NCBI GenBank assembly: GCA_035591015.1
Contig: JAXIUW010223285.1
Span: 1-10,498, forward strand
Length of the DNA: 10,498 nt
Source: Cephalothrix simula
Taxonomy: Eukaryota > Nemertea > Palaeonemertea > Archinemertea > Cephalotrichidae
Reading direction: 5' to 3'
Position 1 is the stretch's first letter. Every line of letters starts with the position of its first letter. Shown piece by piece: positions 1 through 5,519 of this stretch. The notes under the pieces were generated by a model. It saw only the letters and a list, made by a program, of their open reading frames with translations, had not been told where the DNA came from and ran no database searches. A program made the translations under genes and the position numbers.

Positions 1-149
1 AAAATAAATAAATGCATCTAGAAAAAATAAGATTTGGCAATATTCCATTCATTTTAGGCTAGTAAATTTGTTATGAAGATATCCCATCTGGTTATATATT
101 CTGTGAATCCATTCTTGGTTTAAGTCCATTAATTAAAAATCATTTATAT
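1..149. other. Non-coding AT-rich left flank
   Basis: No splice-flanked open frame, RNA gene or recognisable repeat is visible here. It is probably intron or intergenic sequence next to the retroelement relic that begins near position 150. If gene A has CAP exons, they lie left of the window. Confidence 0.4.
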
Positions 150-461
150 TACCCATGGCCTTAACTTTCGTTTATAATAATGACCATCAAATTCAAAACA
201 AAGATCATTGGTACAAAATTTGATAAGTTCAATCTAATGGAATGTTATGATTTAAAATATAACTGTCATATTCCTCTACTAATGAACTAATGTTTCATTG
301 GATGTTACCTTGAAATATTTTGGAACGAAAAATCGTAACATTCCTTTAGATAATGCCTGCATAATTGAACTTATATAATCATGTACCAATGATCGTTGTT
401 TTGAATTTGATGGCCATTGGTCATTATTATAAACAAAATTTTGTTCATGGCCATGGGTAAT
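150..461. repeat. Foldback: inverted copy of part of the same retroelement
   Basis: Positions about 150-256 are the reverse complement of about 333-461 in copy one. The match includes TTACCCATGGCC, the block around TTTATAATAATGACCATCAA, and GATCATTGGTACA. The inverted arm lacks a few short blocks present in copy one. The arms are separated by less than 100 bp, so this part of the relic can fold back on itself. Confidence 0.8.
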
Positions 462-922
462 CCACTTTCTCCTGTTAGCGCTAACTTGTAGCCACTTGTT
501 TTTGGAACATGTTGAATCAGAAAAATTGAAAGTTTTTATGGAGTTAAACCTCTACTGTGGTTATGTTAAAACTTCCTTTAGATAATGCCTGCATAATTGA
601 TATCACTGTCATATTCCTCTCTATTTACTAATGAACTAATATTCCATTGGATGTTACCTTGAAATATTTTGGAACGAAAACTGCCTGACATTTAATCGTA
701 ACAATCCTTTAGATAATGCCTGCATAATTGAACTTATATAATCATGTACCTATGATCTTTGTTTTGAATTTGATGGTCATTGGTCATTATTATAAACAAA
801 AGTTTGTTCATGGCCATATGTAATCCTCTTTCTCCTGTTCTCGCTAATTTGTTTTTGGAACATGTTGAATCAGAAAAATTGAAAGTTTTTATGGAGTTAA
901 ACCTTTACTGTGGTTATGTTAA
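262..922 (+). repeat. Direct duplication of the reverse transcriptase fragment (two copies, offset about 343 bp)
   Basis: Copy one (about 262-569) and copy two (about 605-922) align nearly end to end. Both run from CTGTCATATTCCTCT through GGATGTTACCTTGAAATATT to GTGGTTATGTTAA. They differ by scattered substitutions and short indels; copy one has an extra 'gtagccactt' stretch and copy two an extra 'ctgcctgacattt' stretch. The short piece around TTTAGATAATGCCTGCATAA occurs a third time at the junction (about 573-600), just before copy two. This is the kind of structure left by template switching or unequal exchange. Confidence 0.85.
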
Positions 923-1110
923 GTAGATTATATTTTGTGCCCTGTACCTAAGGATTTTGATGTTCAGTAATTTTTTGAATAAGATTTATCCTAATTTGAA
1001 ATTCATTGATTAGCTTGAGTAACTTATTTAGATATTGTCATTCATGACTATGATGGAAAAATCATTTTCATGGTTAAAAGGCCTCTCACTTCAAAATTTT
1101 AGCCTCATGG

Positions 1111-1532
1111 TTCACAAAGCGCAAGCAAAATTTTTGAATAGCACGACTAGAGTCGCTAGATAGAAATGCAAATTATACATTACATTTCTTCTTTTTGAGT
1201 AAGAAATTGCAAATTTTTCGAAATTCAAGAAGAGTGACATCCCTACGACAATCAAAAATAGTTCCTTAGAATTTTTACGATTCATTCGTAATCCGCCACT
1301 ATACTATGCGGAGGTAACTTCGTAACAGATGTGAAGCGAAAATGCAAATTTTCGCCGGTAGGGGGACCAGGTGGCGCTTTTAGTCATAAACTTGTGGCCA
1401 ATTTTTCTATACTATGATTATTATAGTGTAAAAAAGTGTAAACCATTGCTTGGTAAAAACAATAGCACATATGACTCTTTAGCGCGCGTGGAACGCAAAC
1501 TTTATTGTATTGTTTTTTTTATTATTTTACAG
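1111..1532. other. Intron-like spacer before the first ShKT exon
   Basis: No exon is supported here. The stretch is AT-rich, with a GC-richer patch at 1280-1380 containing CCGC/GCGG complementary arms (about 1292-1310) and a TAGGGGGACC motif. That patch may be a short interspersed repeat, but its boundaries are not visible. The sequence ends in a good acceptor tract, TTTTTTATTATTTTACAG, directly before position 1533. Confidence 0.5.
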
Positions 1533-1860
1533 TGGCATCAGACTGTACAGATGGTCCAAAATGCAAAGAATATGAAAAGAAAGATCCTGAAGATGCTTGT
1601 AATAAAGGTCATGTTATAAGAGAATGTAGGAAAATGTGCGATACCTGCCCTAAAGGAGGTAATAAAATTTTAAATTTCTTCTTAACAATATTCCAGCATT
1701 GTGCATTTCTTTGGGAAATCTCCTGTAATGGATCAGTGATATTTTTTCAGAGTGCAAAGACAATAACAAAAACTGTGCAGACTGGGCAATAGATGGCGGA
1801 TGTGACAAAAACGCTGGGTTCATGCTAAGAGATTGTCAAAAAACTTGCAAATTCTGCTAA
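1533..1860 (+). CDS. 3' end of gene A: two ShKT domains and stop (exons 1533-1658, 1751-1860)
   Basis: The two exons are joined across a 92-nt GT-AG intron (1659-1750) in phase 1. The first encodes a ShKT-type six-cysteine domain with spacing C-x5-C-x11-C-x8-C-x3-C-x2-C, ending RKMCDTCPKG. The second encodes a more canonical ShKT domain (C-x6-C-x8-C-x10-C-x3-C-x2-C) with the family hallmarks CADWA, GFM and CQKTCKFC, followed at once by TAA. ShKT domains are small extracellular disulfide folds, often attached to enzymes or CAP domains, and some bind potassium channels; no channel activity is implied here. The first exon begins in phase 1 after a strong acceptor, so upstream exons must exist and are not in the window. 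A CAP-domain N-terminus is inferred from gene B. The product of this end would be soluble, since no hydrophobic tail follows. Confidence 0.85.
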
Positions 1861-1864
1861 TTAA

Positions 1865-1870
1865 AATAAA
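1865..1870 (+). terminator. Polyadenylation signal AATAAA
   Basis: A canonical AATAAA starts four bases after the stop codon of the ShKT-ShKT end. This would give a very short 3' UTR, which fits a real transcript end for this form. Confidence 0.55.
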
Positions 1871-2184
1871 GATTCTGTAAGTACATGTTAAATTCGGTTT
1901 TGTGAGAATCATATCATATTATTTGGCAATCTTCCAGCCCCCTAAACAACAATGTAACTAAATAATCTGTTTTTCGCTTCATAAAAATTTTGAGAAGTCT
2001 GTGTGTAACTATATCAACTGGGATATCTGTCTTCTTAAAGCAATGAACCGAGGTTGGGAAGTTATAATTTATTATGGGGGCGCTAAACTCTAAAAAGATA
2101 ATATACAGGATATTCTGAAGCCAGACATTAAAATTAAAAAGGAACATTTTTATAATAGTGCTTTTTATTGTTTTTACACTGTAG

Positions 2185-2288
2185 ACTTTGGCGAAAACGA
2201 CGATTTACTCGCAGTCCCAGCAAGGTTTAACGTCACCAAATTTAGCACATGTGTACTTATCATGCTATGCCCAGTATTTTTATTATAA
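2185..2288 (+). CDS. Candidate alternative last exon of gene A with hydrophobic, GPI-like C-terminus
   Basis: A strong acceptor (TTTTTATTGTTTTTACACTGTAG) precedes an open frame in phase 1. It encodes 33 residues after the split codon, then TAA. It begins FGENDDLLAVPARF and ends in a hydrophobic run, CVLIMLCPVFLL, at the very C-terminus. With no charged residues after the hydrophobic run, this resembles a GPI-attachment signal rather than an ordinary membrane anchor. The phase matches the donor at 1658/1659, so the first ShKT exon could be spliced to it in place of 1751-1860, giving a membrane-bound form. There is no nearby AATAAA; the next is at 2681. The call rests on splice signal, phase and tail only. 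Chance is possible for so short an exon. Confidence 0.5.
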
Positions 2289-2602
2289 ACATGAAAATCT
2301 AAAAAATTGTGACGGTTTTCAGTCCCTTTAATTACACTTGCTTCACCTCTAACTGGTGTATATGTAGTGTGTGAAAGCATAAAAGATCCTCTATAGCAAT
2401 TAGCAGGAGCTTATGAGAATTATTCTCATAAGCTCCTGCAATAATGAATTGTGAATGGATATGTTGTAGATTATTATCTGATTAATTGAAGCTCGTTGCG
2501 GATTGCGGACTTTGTGAAAAGGAATTGAATATCGTTAACTTCATGTTTGATAGATGGCAATGACATAATTATCTGTTAAATTTGCTTTATTTTTTTTTAT
2601 AG
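2289..2602. other. Non-coding spacer between candidate last exons
   Basis: No exon is supported. The stretch contains the perfect palindrome at 2403-2439, listed separately. It may be 3' UTR of the 2185-2288 exon or intron. Confidence 0.4.
2403..2439. repeat. Perfect palindrome, 18-bp arms with a 1-nt centre
   Basis: The arm GCAGGAGCTTATGAGAAT (2403-2420) is followed by one T and its exact reverse complement (2422-2439). As RNA or single-stranded DNA it would form a near-loopless hairpin, opening to a 3-nt loop. No protein-coding role is apparent. It could be a remnant of a tiny inverted-repeat element or a recent palindromic insertion. Confidence 0.9.
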
Positions 2603-2685
2603 GTGCTGCACATGAAAAAGATACTTATCACACTTTGAAAAATTGTAATTATCTTAATGTTGATATTATATTATATTGTAAATAA
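2603..2685 (+). CDS. Weak candidate terminal exon of gene A
   Basis: A good polypyrimidine acceptor (TTTATTTTTTTTTATAG) precedes a phase-1 frame of 26 full codons. It begins AAHEKDTYHTLKN and ends at TAA, with an AATAAA overlapping the stop (2681-2686). The peptide has two cysteines and no recognised domain. Entering in phase 0 gives only 11 codons. It may equally be a 3' UTR exon or a decoy splice site. Confidence 0.2.
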
Positions 2686-2686
2686 A
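2681..2686 (+). terminator. Polyadenylation signal AATAAA
   Basis: A canonical hexamer lies in an AT-rich tract with T-rich sequence downstream (2693-2715). It could end transcripts that use the last exon at 2185-2288 or the candidate at 2603. Confidence 0.4.
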
Positions 2687-2954
2687 AATAATTTTTGTTA
2701 AATTTATTTTCTAGTCTCCTTATTTCTAAACCTATTGTTAGAATTAGAACAACAAGAGATCACGAGAAGTCCATAATAGAGAAAGATGGCAAGGTACCTC
2801 AAATTTAAGGTCATATCGATAATTGTTAAAATGACTCTAATAGACAGGTCTGAGGGCAAAAAAATTGACACCAGGGGTGTGTCTATCTTTCCTCATCGGT
2901 TTCTAAGGTAATTGTGTCCGCTGAATCCGAATCCGCCGTATACAAGAGCGGATT
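2687..2954. other. Non-coding spacer left of the MITE
   Basis: No exon, RNA gene or defined repeat is seen. GC content rises at 2870-2954 (ATCCGAATCCGCC), close to the MITE edge, which may be repeat-derived. Confidence 0.4.
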
Positions 2955-3232
2955 TTAAAGGAGCTATATAGGCGGGAAATCTGGGTACCCAGATTACCGC
3001 TAACGTCAATTAATATTGACATAAGCATTTTATCAAAACACATTTTAAAATGCATTATGTTTACCAATTTACATAGTACAAATATATTCTATCAATCAGC
3101 TGTATCAATAATATTTAAATAAACCGTTATAACAACTTCAAAACAATGCGTAGTTTGAAGATATAGTTACCATGGTGACGTCACTTGCGCCAACCCGCGA
3201 AACTGAAATTCGCACCAATACAGCTCCTTTAA
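2955..3232. mobile_element. MITE-like element with TTAA target duplications
   Basis: TTAA (2955-2958) is followed by AGGAGCTATAT. At the other end, ATACAGCTCCT is followed by TTAA (3229-3232), so the inverted termini are AGGAGCTRTAT with one mismatch. The 278-bp body has no coding capacity and contains smaller palindromes (CTGGGTACCCAG near 2981, GTTACCATGGTGAC near 3167). TTAA duplication is typical of piggyBac-type insertion, but these ends do not start with the usual piggyBac CCY, so the superfamily is open. It lies in intron or intergenic sequence of gene A. Confidence 0.65.
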
Positions 3233-3246
3233 ATATTAGTGGCAGA

Positions 3247-3295
3247 TTTCGGCCATTTTCAAAATGGCCACCAAAATGGCCCTCTTTCGGCCATT
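3247..3295. repeat. Clustered GGCCATTTT / AAAATGGCC motifs
   Basis: TTTCGGCCATT occurs at 3247-3257 and 3285-3295. Between them lies GGCCATTTT-C-AAAATGGCC (3251-3269) and another AAAATGGCC (3273-3281). The block can fold into alternative short hairpins. Such GGCCAT-rich blocks are a common type of low-complexity repeat; no function is inferred. Confidence 0.8.
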
Positions 3296-3836
3296 AATGT
3301 CACCAAAAAGGTATTTTTTTCGAGTTTGGTGTGGTTTCCAGGTAATTTTGGTTTCTTGATTTCTTTAACTTCAATTATCTCGGTTCAGTAAAATTACCTG
3401 TTGCGTCGGTTTTCCTTGGGACGGTTGAATTTTTCGCCAACTGTCAATCTTTATTCGAAAAGTAAATACAATGTCACGTGCTTACATAGAAACAATAAAA
3501 AACGAAATTCTCAAACTGTTCCCGAGAGGGTACACTCAACAGATTTTGGCACATCAAAGATATTATCACATAAAAACTGTGAGCAAAATCTGTTGAGTGT
3601 ACCCCAACACACGTTTAAACTACTTTTTTTCGATTTGTATTCATTCGTACATAGATGATGAAATGAAGTTTGGAGGTGGTTGCATCTCCTCAGATTAAAT
3701 ATAGGGATATATTGTTATTGGGATTTATTAAATTCAGTGTATACTTCTATTATAATCTCGTGCCCGAATTCTTTTGAATGAGTTTCTATCTTAAGGACAC
3801 ATCTTCTTTCAAATGAAGCGTTGCTTTTCATTACAG
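3296..3836. other. Intron-like spacer before the EGF-like exon
   Basis: The only notable structure is the inverted repeat at 3528-3604. The open frame at 3401-3658 spans that hairpin and has no splice or domain support, so it is not called. The stretch ends with an acceptor (GCTTTTCATTACAG) at 3836. Confidence 0.5.
3528..3604. repeat. Perfect 21-bp inverted repeat around a 35-nt loop
   Basis: The arm GGGTACACTCAACAGATTTTG (3528-3548, 21 bp) is exactly reverse-complemented at 3584-3604. Inside the arms, GCACA (3549-3553) and TGTGAGC can extend the stem with a small bulge. The size is that of a short inverted-repeat element or a hairpin RNA. Nothing else marks it as a microRNA gene. Confidence 0.9.
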
Positions 3837-4781
3837 ATTGTGGTTTAGAAACTTATTGTTACAATGGAGCCGTTTTAGATCCCGGGACATGCAAATGCAA
3901 CTGTATAAAACTAACGCAACCTGCATACACTCTGCCTAATTGTGACTGTAAGTTAACAGCACTTTTAGAATTTTGTTAAATATCATTCCCATTTTCATTT
4001 TGTTTGGTTGTTTTCCCTTTTTATTTGATCAATTACTTTTACACATCATTTGGGTGTCCATAGACAAGATTCATAAAGCGACTTGTTAAAGTCAGAAAGT
4101 TATTGTCTTAATGAAATATTAATATATTTTTTATTAAGCATAACCAAGTGAAAGCAAAAAACACTAGGGATGCCCTCAGGGTAGCATAGTCGATAACGAC
4201 TTATAAAATGATAGATTCATTTAGTAATTAAGTCATTTTTGACAAGAACTTGTATAGGCGCCATTTATATAAATTCTTAATAAGATCATCCTCAAAGAAC
4301 AATGAAATACTTTCTGAATACCTATCCCAAACATAGAAACTATCAAACAACAATAACTTTCTTAAATTGTATCTCATAACTTCAAACATAATAATTGTAA
4401 CAATAACATAATAAATTGCAATTCATAATTTACAGTACAGTGTGACATTGTTCCATCACTTAATGATGCAGGAAATTACAAATGCAACCAGTTTCAGAAA
4501 CAGGACTGTCAACAATATTATAATTTAGGATTCGATTGTCCCCAGTTTTGTCAAGTGTGCCCTTGTAAGTACATAACTTATTTTGGAGATGCTTTATCTT
4601 TCTATCTAATTATATTTTATAACAAATTTCAGATGCAGGAGTTGGTTATGGTGGTGAAATAACTACTTCAAAATCAATGAAATCGCATATTGATTACGGT
4701 GCAACTTCAGAAACAACAAAAAGGGTCGCATATAAAGATATTATTTTAATAATAACGTTCACAGTTACATTCTACTTGTAA
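3837..4781 (+). CDS. Gene A 3' module: EGF-like, ShKT-like and hydrophobic tail (exons 3837-3947, 4436-4564, 4633-4781)
   Basis: Three exons join in phase 1 through GT-AG introns (3948-4435, 4565-4632). Exon one starts DCGLETYC and has cysteine spacing C-x5-C-x10-C-x-C-x-C-x12-C, a short EGF-like module. Exon two has six cysteines in the order C-x13-C-x7-C-x9-C-x3-C-x2-C and ends FCQVCP, a ShKT-like fold. Exon three encodes a Gly/Ser/Thr/Lys-rich stretch and stops after DIILIITFTVTFYL, a terminal hydrophobic segment of the GPI-signal type. The first two exons match those of gene B in spacing and phase; the ShKT exons are both 129 nt. Entry in phase 1 means a 5' part exists, but no CAP exons lie between 1860 and 3837. 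This is either an alternative 3' end of the gene with exons at 1533-2288, or the tail of a paralogue that lost its front. The role is probably cell-surface and extracellular; the ligand is unknown. Confidence 0.85.
3948..4435 (+). other. Intron between EGF-like and ShKT-like exons of gene A
   Basis: It has a GTAAGT donor and a TTTACAG acceptor. The interior is AT-rich and nothing else is recognisable. The matching intron in gene B (9797-9925) is much shorter at 129 nt. Confidence 0.75.
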
Positions 4782-4806
4782 TTAGCGACCTTTGAAATCA
4801 TAAAAT

Positions 4807-4812
4807 AATAAA
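4807..4812 (+). terminator. Polyadenylation signal AATAAA of gene A
   Basis: A canonical hexamer lies 25 nt after the TAA at 4779-4781, with T-rich sequence following at about 4840-4852. Position and context fit a genuine 3' end. Confidence 0.65.
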
Positions 4813-5274
4813 CATTTCTCATGCCTTGTAAAAAAGCTCTCAAATTTTTAATTCACACCCAGTTTGAGATGAAATTGGATTGTATTTTCCTAAAGAATCC
4901 TGAGAACTCCTATGGCACAATTCAGTTTTCAAATTATAATAAAATTACATGATAAGCACCATGGACTACGAAAATTTCAAGTTACAATAGAATTCACAAT
5001 TTAATTCCAGCTATCTTTTTAAATCTACATTTGATGCCAAAATTATTTATCTTTATAACCCTATTTTATGTTTGAATAGATAAATTTAAATAATTGATAG
5101 TTTCGAAATATATTAAGTGGAAACTTTTCATTTAAGTAAATACATATACCTTTAATCCATGTACTAATACATGCACTTAAAAATAAATTACGTCATGAAT
5201 TATGTATCAAGTTGTTAAAAATCATAATCTTGTTTACTTTTAATGCTTTCTTAATTGGATTCAAAGGGATTAAA
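4813..5274 (+). promoter_or_regulatory. Intergenic region and presumed promoter / 5' UTR of gene B
   Basis: This is the only space between the poly(A) signal of gene A and the start codon of gene B, about 460 bp, so it should hold the promoter. An A/T run TTAAAAATAAATTA (5178-5190) and an overlapping CRE-like TTACGTCAT (5188-5196) lie 80-100 nt upstream of the start. If transcription begins above 5195, the ATG there opens a seven-codon upstream frame ending at 5216-5218. No transcription start can be fixed from sequence alone. Confidence 0.35.
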
Positions 5275-5519
5275 ATGTTTTGGGGGCATTTTGTCACAGG
5301 TCTTGGTGTCCTGGGTAAGTCAAGTTTTATCTTCAATTCAAAGATTTTACAGACTTCATGTAAGTTACTTGAGAAGTAAATTAAAATTATTTTTTCTAGT
5401 TTATTAAGATATAACAAAAAATTGTTGTAGATATCAAATTAGATAATATTGATTTCAATTTGATTTACAAATTATATTTTGCAGTCAATATTGCAGTTAA
5501 TATTGTAATTGGATCCGAG
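5275..5519 (+). other. Signal peptide of gene B (exons 5275-5314 and 5485-5519)
   Basis: The ATG at 5275, preceded by TTAAA, starts a 13-codon exon with a perfect GTAAGT donor. It joins in phase 1 to a 35-nt exon whose only open frame is the one required. Together they give a short N-terminus beginning MFWGHF and a hydrophobic core (VTGLGVLVNIAVNIVIG), ending SE just before the lead segment. A cleavage point near G-S-E or E-Y is plausible. The absence of upstream in-frame sequence and the typical signal-peptide shape support this start. Confidence 0.8.

Larger units (their letters stand above)
150..1110 (+). mobile_element. Decayed Penelope-like reverse transcriptase relic, rearranged
   Basis: Broken reading frames on the + strand carry, in the right order, motifs of a Penelope-like reverse transcriptase. 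At about 363-420 there is IELI, a stop, then SCTNDRCFEFDG. At 433-470 there is YKQ and, after a frameshift, MAMGNPLSPV, the signature block around the palm. The second copy reads NPLSPVLANLFLEHVE at about 820-870. It continues with GYV and IIFCPVPKDFDVQ, which corresponds to the region after the catalytic YVDD; the aspartates are lost here to stops. LDIVIHDYDGKIIFMVKRP follows near 1030-1082. Frames are interrupted by many stops and small indels, so it is dead. No GIY-YIG endonuclease region was seen. Assignment to Penelope rather than another retroelement rests on the M-G-N-P-L-S-P block and its neighbours, recognised by eye. Confidence 0.65.

Noticed and set aside
1371-1619. 82-codon + strand frame
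   Set aside because: It covers intron sequence and the first ShKT exon in the wrong frame. The cysteine pattern lies in the frame entered at 1533.
1914-2380. Two minus-strand frames (1914-2147 and 2174-2380)
   Set aside because: No domain, start context or splice support. The second is the complement of the candidate tail exon at 2185-2288.
3401-3658. 85-codon + strand frame
   Set aside because: It runs through both arms of the perfect inverted repeat, has no domain, signal peptide or splice context, and sits in intron-like sequence.
5193-5417. 74-codon minus-strand frame
   Set aside because: It is the complement of the signal-peptide exon and its flanks. The + strand model joins perfectly to the CAP exons.
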